Assembly: GCA_937146645.1 (NCBI GenBank)
Contig: CAKZRQ010000013.1
Location: forward strand, 371,440 to 435,439
From: an uncultured Cyclobacteriaceae bacterium
GTDB lineage: Bacteria > Bacteroidota > Bacteroidia > Cytophagales > Cyclobacteriaceae
Length of the DNA: 64,000 nucleotides
Direction of reading: 5' to 3'
Part shown: positions 17,001 through 26,076 of the stretch, piece by piece
How positions within the stretch are numbered: the stretch's first letter is position 1
Layout of the letters: each line of letters begins with the position of its first letter
Made by a program: the position numbers and the translations under genes
Notes under the pieces: model-generated
What the model saw: the letters and a program-made list of their open reading frames with translations, nothing else
Databases searched by the model: none
Told to the model about the DNA's origin: nothing

Positions 17001-17831
17001 ATGCTAAAAACAATCATAAAGGATCCTTTGACTCATTTCTTAGCCATAGGGCTTGGACTGTTTTTGCTTTATTCTATTGTCGCTCCAGATGATACGGATA
17101 CCAGAATCGTGGTAGATGAGTACGATATCAATGAGCTGATAGCCAAGTGGAATCTTCAATGGCAGCGCGAGCCCACTGAGGACGAGCTCAAAGGGTTGTT
17201 GGATGAATATATCAAACAGGAAATTTACTACAGAGAGGCTTTATCCATGAATCTTGATCATAATGATGAGATCATTAAAAGAAGGATGGCTCAGAAGATC
17301 AAGTTTCTTACCCAAGACATTGCTGAGAATTCTGAACCCAGCGATGAAGAACTTGAGCAGTATCTACGAGAAAATCAAGCCTCATACATGAGCGAAAGGA
17401 GAGTTACTTTTTCTCATGTTTTTTTCAGTCCTGATCGTAGAGTCGATGCCGAACAAGATGCTCTAAATTCATTGCAAAGTGCAAACCCCCAAGGTGACAG
17501 ATCCCCTGTTAAGCTAGATTTCATACAGGCTCCGTTATTCAGAATTCGATCCGAGCTAGGATTCGAATTTGCTGCAGCCTTAAGCTCCTTGGAAGCGGGT
17601 GAAAAATGGCAAGGGCCGATTGAATCAGGTTTCGGGTTTCATTTGGTGAAAATAACTGAGGTCGATCCAGAAAGGCCAAATACATTAGAGGAGGTGAGAG
17701 CGCAGGTCATCAATGATTATCAGTATGCCATGCAACAAGAAATTAATGATGATTTATTCGATGGGTTGCTGGAGAAGTATGAAATCATATTGGATTTTGA
17801 GAATGGGCCAGATTCTGATTTACTGAAATGA
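17001..17831 (+). CDS. Membrane-anchored PpiC/SurA-like peptidyl-prolyl isomerase
   Basis: 276 residues. One N-terminal membrane segment (about 11-27, FLAIGLGLFLLYSIV) is followed by a periplasmic SurA-like helical region (EDELKGLLDEYIKQEIYYREAL) and a parvulin domain (RVTFSHVFFSPDRR to the end GFGFHLVKITEV, about residues 130-225), then a C-terminal helix. It probably helps fold or assemble an exported partner. The stop overlaps the ATG of the HupE-like gene (ATGA at 17828-17831), so the two are translationally coupled. The start at 17001 is 11 bases past the terminator hairpin, leaving little room for a separate promoter. Confidence 0.8.
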   Translation: MLKTIIKDPLTHFLAIGLGLFLLYSIVAPDDTDTRIVVDEYDINELIAKWNLQWQREPTEDELKGLLDEYIKQEIYYREALSMNLDHNDEIIKRRMAQKIKFLTQDIAENSEPSDEELEQYLRENQASYMSERRVTFSHVFFSPDRRVDAEQDALNSLQSANPQGDRSPVKLDFIQAPLFRIRSELGFEFAAALSSLEAGEKWQGPIESGFGFHLVKITEVDPERPNTLEEVRAQVINDYQYAMQQEINDDLFDGLLEKYEIILDFENGPDSDLLK

Positions 17832-18811
17832 AAAAGGGAGTCTTACTCATCTTAATGATTCTTGGCATTGGCTTCGTCACAAAAGCTCATGAGATTAGGC
17901 CTGCCTATCTGGGAATTACCCAAATTGACTCGGTTACCTTTAAAGCAACTTGGAAGATTCCGGCTGTTGGAAATATGATACCCAAGGTTTCTCCTGAGTT
18001 TCCTGATTCCTGGGAAATAGAGGTGTTGGATGCACGAATGATCAATGCTTCATTACGAAGGCAATTCCTTATTTCGACACCTGAGGATATCAGGGGTGAA
18101 ACCATAGTTATTGAAGGCCAGCCTTCCACGTTAATTGACGTCCTGGTGAATGTGGATTTGCTTTCAGGAGAGCAGTATTCCAAAATTCTTACCCCTGCCA
18201 AGCCATTTTACACCATCCCTGCTACTACTAGCGCTTTTGAGACCATCAAGACGTACTTGATTCTTGGAGTAGATCATATCTTGCTCGGAGTAGATCATTT
18301 ACTATTTGTCCTTGCTTTGATATTCGTGACTAAGGGAAAATGGAAAATTATCAAGACCGTTACTGCATTCACTATTGCACATAGTATAACTCTTAGTTTG
18401 GCGGCATTGGAGCTGGTGCAAATTCCGATAGCTCCTGTAGAAGCTTTTATCGCACTGAGTATTGTATTCCTCGCAAAGGAAATAATACAGCATGGACAAG
18501 GTGAGGAAACATTAACATATAAATATCCCTGGATAGTAGCCTTCTCCTTCGGACTCTTGCATGGATTTGGCTTTGCTTCAGCGCTGAGTGAAACGGGACT
18601 TCCTCAAAATGCTATTCCCTTGGCCTTGGCCTTTTTTAATGTTGGAGTGGAAGTGGGGCAGCTAATTTTTATAGGTTTTATTCTGATCCTTCAATGGTCT
18701 TTGGGTAAGATAAAAGTTGAGGTTCCTCAGAAGTTGAAACCTGTGCCAGTTTATCTCATAGGGGGAATAGCCAGTTATTGGCTTATCGAAAGAGTCATTG
18801 GATTCTGGTAA
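17828..18811 (+). CDS. HupE/UreJ family membrane protein
   Basis: 327 residues: signal peptide (to TKAHE), an extracytoplasmic domain of about 110 residues, then six or more membrane helices. The helical part carries HupE/UreJ-type motifs LGVDHILLGVDHLLFVLAL, TIAHSITLSLAAL and GLLHGFGFASAL, His/Asp-rich segments linked to nickel or cobalt transport in better known relatives. Metal specificity cannot be told from the sequence. Coupled by ATGA overlap to the PpiC-like gene. The DUF3604 protein upstream has possible metal ligands, so metal supply to that protein is one reading of the trio (inference). Confidence 0.8.
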   Translation: MKKGVLLILMILGIGFVTKAHEIRPAYLGITQIDSVTFKATWKIPAVGNMIPKVSPEFPDSWEIEVLDARMINASLRRQFLISTPEDIRGETIVIEGQPSTLIDVLVNVDLLSGEQYSKILTPAKPFYTIPATTSAFETIKTYLILGVDHILLGVDHLLFVLALIFVTKGKWKIIKTVTAFTIAHSITLSLAALELVQIPIAPVEAFIALSIVFLAKEIIQHGQGEETLTYKYPWIVAFSFGLLHGFGFASALSETGLPQNAIPLALAFFNVGVEVGQLIFIGFILILQWSLGKIKVEVPQKLKPVPVYLIGGIASYWLIERVIGFW

Positions 18812-18845
18812 AAAGACCATCCTCTTGACTTAAAATGTCCAAGAC

Positions 18846-19976
18846 TTAATTTGAAATTAATTCTTTCAGAAATTGGACTTCAGCCTCTGAGTAAGGGCTA
18901 CCATCTGTTCTTAGGATATCATGATGCCAAATCTCTGGCTCTGCATCAAATTCCCTGCTCCAGGATGCCCATGGATAGATGGTGTTGGTTTTACCAGAAA
19001 CGAATCCCCAGTTAATAGCTGCGATTTTTTTCTCCTTAAAAACGGGTAACACTGATTCGAATGTGTTTCCAGCACCTCTTGCTAAATACTCTGTACAGAG
19101 TAATGGTCGACCATACTTTTCAAGCTGATGGATTTTTTCTTTTACATTCTCGATTTCTCCATCATAGGCATGGAATGATATCACGTCCGAATTTTGAATC
19201 ATAAATCTATCTACCGGAGGAAGGCTATCAGGATTCCCCCAATGCTTGATCTCGCCTCTCCAAATCCCTACTGTGATGGGTTGAGAAGGATTGACTTCCC
19301 GAGACCACCGCATTACCTTTTTTAGAAGCGCCAGGGAAAAGGCTTGCTTATTTTTCACTTCCAGCTCGGCTCTTCCTTTTTGTCCAGCAACATTATCCGG
19401 TTCATTGTATACATCCCAGACGAGAACTCTTTCATCCTCGGCAAAATGAGACATCACACCCTTGATGTATCCTTTGAGCTCATCATGTCTACTGGAATCT
19501 CCGAGGATTTCGGCTCCTGGAGCTTGAACCCAGCCTGAATTATGAAGATGTGGAACAGGATCGGGTTGTTTTCCCAGTTTGGGCACCGGGTGCCAAACAT
19601 CATCAAGAAGAACGAGCATAGTTTTGATTCCATTCTTCTGGGCGATACTCAGGTAGGTATCAATGCGATCCAAGAAACCAGTGGAATCCTGATCCCATAA
19701 AAGATTGTGCAGATAAACCCGATGCAGATTCATCCCTAAGTCAGCAGACCATTCAAGTTCCCTGCGGATGGTTTCTTCATCAAAAGACTCTGCTTGCCAA
19801 AACTCAAGCTGATTGATTGAGGTGCTTGGGTTGAAATTACTCCCCACTAACCATGGTTGCTGATCGTACCAAGTCCAGGCTTTTTCCTTTGTCCACCTTT
19901 CAGCAATATTTTCTTTAGGCGATGTGGTGCAGGCTGCACTGCACCCTAAAATTAGAAATAGGAAAAGCCTTCTCAT
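18846..19976 (-). CDS. GH5-like (clan GH-A) glycoside hydrolase lipoprotein
   Basis: 376 residues with a lipoprotein-type N-terminus (MRRLFLFLILGCSAAC; Cys12 or Cys16). A TIM barrel of clan GH-A is indicated by VWDVYNEPDN with the proton donor Glu192 and by LLCTEYLAR with the likely nucleophile Glu296, plus RVYLHNLLWD early in the barrel. Nearest described relatives are cellulase/mannanase-type enzymes, but the chain is short and no substrate can be assigned. It follows the GntP-type permease gene by 12 bases and is probably co-transcribed, which suggests sugar or sugar-acid use. ATG start at 19976. Confidence 0.8.
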   Translation of the reverse strand: MRRLFLFLILGCSAACTTSPKENIAERWTKEKAWTWYDQQPWLVGSNFNPSTSINQLEFWQAESFDEETIRRELEWSADLGMNLHRVYLHNLLWDQDSTGFLDRIDTYLSIAQKNGIKTMLVLLDDVWHPVPKLGKQPDPVPHLHNSGWVQAPGAEILGDSSRHDELKGYIKGVMSHFAEDERVLVWDVYNEPDNVAGQKGRAELEVKNKQAFSLALLKKVMRWSREVNPSQPITVGIWRGEIKHWGNPDSLPPVDRFMIQNSDVISFHAYDGEIENVKEKIHQLEKYGRPLLCTEYLARGAGNTFESVLPVFKEKKIAAINWGFVSGKTNTIYPWASWSREFDAEPEIWHHDILRTDGSPYSEAEVQFLKELISN

Positions 19977-19988
19977 CCTTACATTTTT

Positions 19989-21320
19989 CTATCCAACGAA
20001 TAAACTCAGAATATAAATAATGCAAATAGCCGAGACTCCCATAACCAGGGTGCCTAAACTGTGGGATTGATTTCCTTGCTTAACAGTCATACCGGACAGC
20101 TGCGTGACCACCCAGAAACCACTATCATTGGCATGAGAAATGGCCATAGCTCCTGCGCCTACGGACAGGGCAGTGAGTACTTTTATACTTTCAGATTCGA
20201 GTCCAAGTGGTCCTAATAAAGGTGCAATGATGGAAGCGGTCGTGATCATTGCCACTGTGGTTGATCCTTGAGCCGTTTTTAGGGCAAAGGCAATCAAGAA
20301 TGGGAGAAAAATGCCCCAATTGGCATCTTTCATTCCTTCACTGACCAAAGTACCGATTCCAGAATTTTGAAGCATCTTCCCAAATACCGCACCTGCACCA
20401 GTTATGAAGATTACAGGCGCAGCGATCAGCAAGGCTTCACCCACCCAGCCTGAAGCAGAAAGCATTTTCTTATCTAGCTTTTTAGGAAGCGTAAAAGATA
20501 GCATGGCTCCTATGAGCAAAGCGATAACTGGGCTACCAATAAATTTAATTACCGTGACATGGTTACCTTCTCCTAGGGGTTGGGTCGGATAAGTAGCAAT
20601 GGAGGCTAGAATTATCAGCACCAAAGGAATTACGATTGGGACGAAAGATTTGAATGTGGATGGAAATGCTGACCGGTCCATATTTCCCTCGTTTTCACTC
20701 ATCTTGGGTTCAAGGGGAATTTTTGAAACCACCTTATTCACAAAAATGTAAGCTGGAATAAGGGTCAGTAAGGAAATGATTACACCGAAAAAGATCATTT
20801 GTCCTAGATCGGCACCTATGATTCCGGCAGTAGCAATTGGCCCAGGAGTGGGAGGGACGAGTGAGTGACTGCACATGGCTCCCAGAGAAAGAGCGATCAT
20901 GGTCCCAGCATAAGATCGGTTACTTTTTTTAGAGAGGGATTTAGCGATGGGATTCATCATGATGATGGTAGAATCACCAAAAACAGGGATGGACAGCACA
21001 TAGCCTCCGAACATCATGGTTAGGTTCACCGATTTTTTACCTAGCCAACCAAGTATTCGCTCAGCTATGACTATGGCTCCCCCGGTTTTTTCCAGAAAGG
21101 TTCCGAGGATTACTCCAAAGAGGATAAGTAACCCTACTGACCCAAGGACATTTCCAAATCCTTCCGTTATGGATTCAAGGATGAGTTCAGTACTCATACC
21201 AGCCAGGAGGCCATAAATGATGGCACCACCAATTAAGGCCAGAAAGGGGTGAATATCATACTTGACTATGGCAAAAAGTAGAAGTGCTAGAACAAGTAGA
21301 ATCAGGAAAATAGTGTACAT
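19989..21320 (-). CDS. GntP family gluconate/sugar-acid:H+ symporter
   Basis: 443 residues, hydrophobic throughout with about twelve membrane segments. Family signatures include GGAIIYGLLAGM near the N-terminus, VFGDSTIIMMNPIAKSL, SLVPPTPGPIATAGIIGADLG and the C-terminal SHANDSGFWVVTQL, all characteristic of GntP permeases for gluconate and related hydroxy acids. It would work in the inner membrane. The GH5-like lipoprotein gene follows 12 bases downstream. The substrate within the family cannot be fixed. ATG start at 21320. Confidence 0.9.
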   Translation of the reverse strand: MYTIFLILLVLALLLFAIVKYDIHPFLALIGGAIIYGLLAGMSTELILESITEGFGNVLGSVGLLILFGVILGTFLEKTGGAIVIAERILGWLGKKSVNLTMMFGGYVLSIPVFGDSTIIMMNPIAKSLSKKSNRSYAGTMIALSLGAMCSHSLVPPTPGPIATAGIIGADLGQMIFFGVIISLLTLIPAYIFVNKVVSKIPLEPKMSENEGNMDRSAFPSTFKSFVPIVIPLVLIILASIATYPTQPLGEGNHVTVIKFIGSPVIALLIGAMLSFTLPKKLDKKMLSASGWVGEALLIAAPVIFITGAGAVFGKMLQNSGIGTLVSEGMKDANWGIFLPFLIAFALKTAQGSTTVAMITTASIIAPLLGPLGLESESIKVLTALSVGAGAMAISHANDSGFWVVTQLSGMTVKQGNQSHSLGTLVMGVSAICIIYILSLFVG

Positions 21321-21418
21321 GCTGGGTTGGATAAATTGCTAACCTAAAAATTACCCAAAAATTGGAGAATAGAAAGCATGTTTTTGAAGAGAGGGGAGAG
21401 GACCAAGGTTTGAGGTGC

Positions 21419-22318
21419 CTAATCGTCCAAATCCAATAAAATCATTTTGATGCTTGAGATGATAAGTTCGGGGTCATCTAGCATCACGTTATGACCAGAG
21501 TTGGAACTGTAAAGGAATTTGCCCTTGTCTACTGTTTGTACCAATTCCATCCACCTAGCTGTTCGGAGTTTCATTTTATTCCGAAAGACGGTCTCTTCGT
21601 CAAATTCTTTGGACCTCATTCTTTCAGGCATGTCGAACCTTCCTCCAGTAATGATATGAAAAGGAATATCTGGGAGGGGATTATTCCTTATGTTCCTGAA
21701 ATCATTCATTCTTTCCTTATCGAGGACTTGCCCTTCCCAGTATGCGGCTGAGTTTGGATCAACCTTTCGATTGGCCCGAATACTATCTTGTGTTCTAATT
21801 TCCTGATCAATCCGCTCTTTATCCCATCCTAAAACCTTGTAGTATTCTCTTTTATCTTCTCTGGTTTCAGTGAAATCTGCCGGATCAACCAGAATTAGGC
21901 CTGCAAGTTTTTCTGGGTAGTATTCAGCAAAGTATCTCGCGTAGAGTCCTCCGAAAGAGTGTCCTACTAGAATATATGGTGGAGGAATGTTCAGCTTTTC
22001 AAGAATGTTAACCAGGCGATTACACACAATTTTTGGTGTGGGTTCTTCAATCTTCAATTCTGAATCCGCAACGCCTGATCTGTTATAGGCAAACATAGGT
22101 GGAAGTTCAGAGTCACTTTCTAAAATCTTATGCCAGATCCCCTTTGGAGTGGCTAGGCCATTTTCAAATATGACAACTGGTTGGCCTTCTTCCCGACTTT
22201 CCATCCCAACTGTTTCATATTTGATATCAATTCCATCGATTTGTATGGTCTTGTCTTGAGATTGGACCAGAGCAGGGAATAAAAAAATAGGTATCAGAAA
22301 AATTACCTTAGGTTTCAT
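21419..22318 (-). CDS. Secreted alpha/beta hydrolase
   Basis: 299 residues with a signal peptide (MKPKVIFLIPIFLFPALVQSQ). The alpha/beta-hydrolase elements are visible: VIFENGLATPKGIW (oxyanion region), nucleophile elbow GHSFGG, an Asp in LILVDPADF or later as acid, and SGHNVMLDDPE with the catalytic His. Substrate unknown. It lies 6 bases downstream of the MDR oxidoreductase gene and is likely in one transcript with it. ATG start at 22318. Confidence 0.85.
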   Translation of the reverse strand: MKPKVIFLIPIFLFPALVQSQDKTIQIDGIDIKYETVGMESREEGQPVVIFENGLATPKGIWHKILESDSELPPMFAYNRSGVADSELKIEEPTPKIVCNRLVNILEKLNIPPPYILVGHSFGGLYARYFAEYYPEKLAGLILVDPADFTETREDKREYYKVLGWDKERIDQEIRTQDSIRANRKVDPNSAAYWEGQVLDKERMNDFRNIRNNPLPDIPFHIITGGRFDMPERMRSKEFDEETVFRNKMKLRTARWMELVQTVDKGKFLYSSNSGHNVMLDDPELIISSIKMILLDLDD

Positions 22319-22324
22319 TGATGA

Positions 22325-23245
22325 TTAATCTCTGATTTTAATTACAACATTTCCGCTTTTTCGACCAGATTCCACATACTTATGCGCTTCTACAATCTGA
22401 TCTAAACCATAGGTCTTGTCAATGTAGGCCTCGATTTTCCCTTCTTCAGCTAGTTTTTTAATCTTTAATAAATGATCTGGCTTCTCCTTAGTCATCATAT
22501 TTACTGATACAAAAGAGCCCTGTGGAGCGAGAACCTTTTTTGCCTGACTTTTAGTCGTTTTTCCCACCGCATCAAAGACAACATCGTATTGTTCAGCACT
22601 TCGAGTATAGTCTTCCAACTTATAATCGATCACTTTATCTGCTCCGATTTCCTTCACCATTTCCACTTTTTCTGTGCTACAAACCGCTGTAACTTCCATC
22701 CCTATATTTTTGGCTAGTTGCACGGCAAAGCTTCCAACGCTACCAGAAGCTCCGTAGACTAAAATGGATTGCTTGGGTTTGGCTTCAGCTTTTTCAAGCA
22801 GAAACATGGCCGTCATGCAACCAATGGGTAGGGTAGCTGATTTGTCAAAGGATATACCCTCTGGTTTGTGCTCGATGACTCCATTTTTCCATTTCTCGGG
22901 AATGCAGACATATTCAGCGTAAGAGCCAGTCGGTAAAAGCGTAGTCGTCCCAAAAACTTCATCTCCAATATCGAACCTAGTAACCTCCTTGCCTTTGTCC
23001 TCAATCACTCCTGAAAATTCATGTCCAAGGATTTTTTTCTTGGGGCTGAAGAGCCCAAAAATTAATCTGGCAGGAAGCCAGAAAAGTGGGGGGAAATCCG
23101 ACTTTCTCAATCGAACATCTCCCGAGGTTACTGAGGTCGCAAAAATCTTTACAAGAATTTCATTGGCCTTGGGAATAGGTTTGGGAATCTCTTTTACTTT
23201 AATCTCTTCCGGAGATCCATAATTCTGGTAAACGGCTGCTTTCAT
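22325..23245 (-). CDS. NAD(P)-dependent MDR family oxidoreductase (quinone reductase-like)
   Basis: 306 residues. GroES-like N-terminal half (KIFATSVTSGDVRLRKSD, LGHEFSGVIEDKGKEVTRFDIGDEVFG) and a Rossmann half with YGASGSVGSFAVQLAKNIG for NAD(P)H binding, ending in SGRKSGNVVIKI. The structural-zinc cysteine cluster of alcohol dehydrogenases is absent, so it belongs to the zinc-free quinone-oxidoreductase-like group. Cytoplasmic. Followed after 6 bases by the alpha/beta hydrolase. ATG start at 23245. Confidence 0.85.
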   Translation of the reverse strand: MKAAVYQNYGSPEEIKVKEIPKPIPKANEILVKIFATSVTSGDVRLRKSDFPPLFWLPARLIFGLFSPKKKILGHEFSGVIEDKGKEVTRFDIGDEVFGTTTLLPTGSYAEYVCIPEKWKNGVIEHKPEGISFDKSATLPIGCMTAMFLLEKAEAKPKQSILVYGASGSVGSFAVQLAKNIGMEVTAVCSTEKVEMVKEIGADKVIDYKLEDYTRSAEQYDVVFDAVGKTTKSQAKKVLAPQGSFVSVNMMTKEKPDHLLKIKKLAEEGKIEAYIDKTYGLDQIVEAHKYVESGRKSGNVVIKIRD

Positions 23246-23301
23246 ATTGTTGATAAAAAAATCTATTTCTGAAGTTAGAGGAAATGCAGATTGGTAAAAA
23301 G

Positions 23302-23327
23302 AAAAAGGGCCTCATTGGGCCCTTTTT
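23302..23327 (-). terminator. Intrinsic terminator of the sulfatase gene
   Basis: AAAAAGGGCC and GGCCCTTTTT form a 10-bp stem with a 6-base loop just past the sulfatase stop codon. On the minus strand the T-run of the stem continues with CTTTTTACC, giving a good U-tract. It insulates the MDR/hydrolase pair from the sulfatase. Confidence 0.85.
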
Positions 23328-23328
23328 G

Positions 23329-24843
23329 TTATTGTCCTTTCGGATGGGAGGTCATCTGCTGGACGACCTTATCTATGGATAAACTTGATCCCTTAACCGG
23401 TGGATACTCCACAAAAGTTTGAAGGAAGTTCCCTGCAAATTCCTGGGCTGGCACAAATAACCACATGTTGTCCGCGTACCATCTCGTGTATAAAGCTGCT
23501 TGCCAGGACACTTCAAATGGATCCGCTCTCAGATTGATAGCAATTGGCCAACTCGGGCTCTTTCTATATCCTTCATTAATGGATCCTTCCATTATGGTGA
23601 AGTGCAGCTTCCAGTCTCTGTATCGAATGGCATTTAGGTTTCCAGCTGCATCAAAATAGAAGATTTCATTTCTGGGAGATTCCTCTACTTCACCTTTGAA
23701 GAAGGGCATTAAATTATAACCATCTAGGTGGGATTTGAATGTTTTGCCAGCAGCTTCATGTCCATTTAAAAGCTTAGACTTCACATCTGGGTCTCCAGCT
23801 GCAGCTAGCAAAGTAGGCATCATATCCTCATGAGAGAAAATGTCATTATAGACTGATCCAGGCTCAATAACTCCAGGCCAACGGATTGCAGAAGGAACTC
23901 TAAACCCACCTTCCCAGGTACTTCCTTTTTCACCTGCGAATGGTGTGGTTCCACCATCCGGCCAGGTGAATTTTTCAGCCCCGTTATCAGTGGAGTACAT
24001 GATGATGGTATTATCAATAATTCCCAGTTCTTCAAGCTTTGCGAGAACTCGTCCGATCTCCTTATCATGTTCGACCATACCATCTGGGTACAGACCAATT
24101 CCAGTGACACCCACGCTCTCTTCCCTGAGATGAGTCCAGACATGCATTCTGGTTGCACTTAGCCACACGAAAAATGGTTGATCATTAGCATGAGCTCGCT
24201 CTATGAAATCAATCGCTGCATCAGTAAATTCTACATCTGCAGTCTCCATTCTTTTCCTTGTTAATGGGCCCGTATCTTCAATTCTACCATCAGAGTAGGA
24301 ATGAATTACTCCCCTTGGACCATATTTCTTATGGAATTCAGGATCTTTTGGATAGTAATATGTCTCTGGTTCTTCCTCAGCATTGAGGTGATAGAGATTT
24401 CCGAAAAACTCATCAAAACCATGATTGGTGGGAAGATGCATATCCTGATCACCTAAATGATTTTTACCGAATTGTCCGGAAGTGTAGCCATGTGGCTGAA
24501 GAAGTTCGGCTATCGTCGGTTGACCGTCCTGAATGCCTTGTTTAGAACCAGGCATTCCGATGGTTAATAAGCCTGTACGGAAAGGATGTTGACCTAGAAT
24601 AAAAGCCGCCCTACCTGCAGTACAAGACTGCTGAGCATACCAATCGGTAAACATGGCCCCTTCTTTTGCAATCCTATCAATGTTTGGGGTTTCATATCCC
24701 ATCATGCCATGGTTGTAGACACTGATGTTTCCCCAACCTACGTCATCACCCCAGATGACAAGAATGTTTGGTTTCTCCTGATTCTGTGCAGACACCAAGA
24801 GGGGTATGGCAAAAAGAATTGCCAAACTCAGAATTTTTTTCAT
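23329..24843 (-). CDS. Secreted arylsulfatase (family S1)
   Basis: 504 residues with a signal peptide (MKKILSLAILFAIPLLVSAQ). The sulfatase core is complete: metal-binding Asp pair WGDDVGWG (Asp33, Asp34), the formylglycine-forming motif CTAGR (Cys74; Ala where CxPxR enzymes have Pro), FGKNHLGD, and the C-terminal-side metal motif STDNGAE. It hydrolyses sulfate esters in the periplasm after a separate enzyme converts Cys74 to formylglycine; that maturase is not in this window. Substrate unknown; sulfated algal polysaccharides or other sulfate esters would suit a marine heterotroph. ATG start at 24843, own terminator at 23302-23327. Confidence 0.9.
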   Translation of the reverse strand: MKKILSLAILFAIPLLVSAQNQEKPNILVIWGDDVGWGNISVYNHGMMGYETPNIDRIAKEGAMFTDWYAQQSCTAGRAAFILGQHPFRTGLLTIGMPGSKQGIQDGQPTIAELLQPHGYTSGQFGKNHLGDQDMHLPTNHGFDEFFGNLYHLNAEEEPETYYYPKDPEFHKKYGPRGVIHSYSDGRIEDTGPLTRKRMETADVEFTDAAIDFIERAHANDQPFFVWLSATRMHVWTHLREESVGVTGIGLYPDGMVEHDKEIGRVLAKLEELGIIDNTIIMYSTDNGAEKFTWPDGGTTPFAGEKGSTWEGGFRVPSAIRWPGVIEPGSVYNDIFSHEDMMPTLLAAAGDPDVKSKLLNGHEAAGKTFKSHLDGYNLMPFFKGEVEESPRNEIFYFDAAGNLNAIRYRDWKLHFTIMEGSINEGYRKSPSWPIAINLRADPFEVSWQAALYTRWYADNMWLFVPAQEFAGNFLQTFVEYPPVKGSSLSIDKVVQQMTSHPKGQ

Positions 24844-25066
24844 TTCTGGAAAAAGGTTTAAAGTTAATTATGATATCATCTAACCAAATCTGAAAGGCTA
24901 AATGTTATTGTACAGGGTAATATATTGATTTTAACGGAGCATATAAAAAATGTGACCGTAACGTTTTAGGGACAAAAAGTATCATGCACGGCATATAGAT
25001 CTACCGTGAGTTCTGTTCAAAGCTTAATCAGTAAGCGGAGAAGAAAAAATAAATATGGAAAGGGGA

Positions 25067-25531
25067 TTATCGATCTATGACCAAGGTTTTGGCTGTTTTA
25101 TCATGCCAGCCCTGTCTTTTTTTGTCGAAAAGAATCCAGAAAAATCCACCGAGAATAGCCCCTGCTGACAGAATTTTTGTGATGTTTCTTATTATCGATT
25201 GGCGCTTGGTTAATGGGTTTCCTTCATAGTCCACTACTTTTATTCCCATAATTCTCTTGCCGAGAGACCCTTGATAGGAACTGGCTTCAGCAAAAATGCA
25301 GTAAACCACCCAAATGGCGAAGGAGAGGTTTCTAATTCGATTTCTGTGGAGTATGAATTCAGCTCGGGAAGCTATGTCTCTTCGGTTATAGAAGTATTCT
25401 GATAGTACTTCGTCAAAGCCAAAAAAGAAATAGCCTATTCCTGCGAGTAGAATTATAATGGGTAAAATATCGATTAAATAGGCCACAAGTCTATGCGTCC
25501 TGTCTGCGATAGGGGGATTAGATAAAGACAA
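25067..25531 (-). CDS. RDD family membrane protein
   Basis: 154 residues. The name motif is varied to IADRTHRLVAYLIDILPII at the N-terminus, with three membrane segments (about 16-38, 70-88 and 120-138) and the typical loop YQGSLGKRIMGIKVVDYEGNPLTKRQSIIRNI; it ends RQGWHDKTAKTLVI as the family does. Function unknown; some RDD proteins act in ion tolerance. The only in-frame start is TTG at 25531, since no ATG lies before the first membrane helix. Neighbours give no clue. Confidence 0.8.
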   Translation of the reverse strand: MSLSNPPIADRTHRLVAYLIDILPIIILLAGIGYFFFGFDEVLSEYFYNRRDIASRAEFILHRNRIRNLSFAIWVVYCIFAEASSYQGSLGKRIMGIKVVDYEGNPLTKRQSIIRNITKILSAGAILGGFFWILFDKKRQGWHDKTAKTLVIDR

Positions 25532-25585
25532 AGAAAATAAATACTGGGTGAACTAAGACAAAAGTAGATAAATCTTTCTTTTATC

Positions 25586-25951
25586 CTAAACCGGAGTTGA
25601 ATAATGACTGGATACTAGCTGCCAACCATTTTCTCTTTCTACCCAAACATCTAAAAAGTTCAGATGCATTTGTTTGCTTTCACCTGATTCAGATAGGACA
25701 AAATCTCCTTCTCCATGAACAACCGCTGAAGAACCAAAGACTCTTGCCATGGTATTTTTTAACTGAATTTCTTCGAATGAGCAATCATTGGCCTCCATCT
25801 GGGCAATCATCTGGGATTTGGTGATGGCATCTTCTTGTTCTTTGAAAATAAGCCCATGTTCATCGAAAATTCGTGAAAATTCATTCACATCGGTCAGTTG
25901 CCAGGAAGCGAATTTCTTCCTTGACAGATCTAAAATATCCGCTTCAGTCAT
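25586..25951 (-). CDS. NTF2-like (SnoaL/DUF4440-type) protein
   Basis: 121 residues, no signal peptide. The single cone-shaped NTF2-like domain is indicated by FSRIFDEHGLIFKEQEDAITKSQMI near the start and FLDVWVERENGWQLVSSHYS at the end, the usual final strands of DUF4440/SnoaL-like proteins. Such proteins bind small ligands or act as simple enzymes; no function can be set. ATG start at 25951; separated by 54 bases from the RDD gene downstream. Confidence 0.7.
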   Translation of the reverse strand: MTEADILDLSRKKFASWQLTDVNEFSRIFDEHGLIFKEQEDAITKSQMIAQMEANDCSFEEIQLKNTMARVFGSSAVVHGEGDFVLSESGESKQMHLNFLDVWVERENGWQLVSSHYSTPV

Positions 25952-26076
25952 TTGATAGGGTGATTAATTTTGGGGATTAAAGCAAATCGCGGACCGAAAT
26001 GTTTTAAGAACTGCTAATCGTGAATTGAGATTTGGATTAAGACTATTCTTTTTATTGTGAGACGGAAATAATTCCT

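Noticed and set aside
18823..18844. Bidirectional terminator between the HupE-like and GH5-like genes
   Set aside because: TCTTGAC/GTCCAAGA needs a bulge and has no T-tract; too weak to call.
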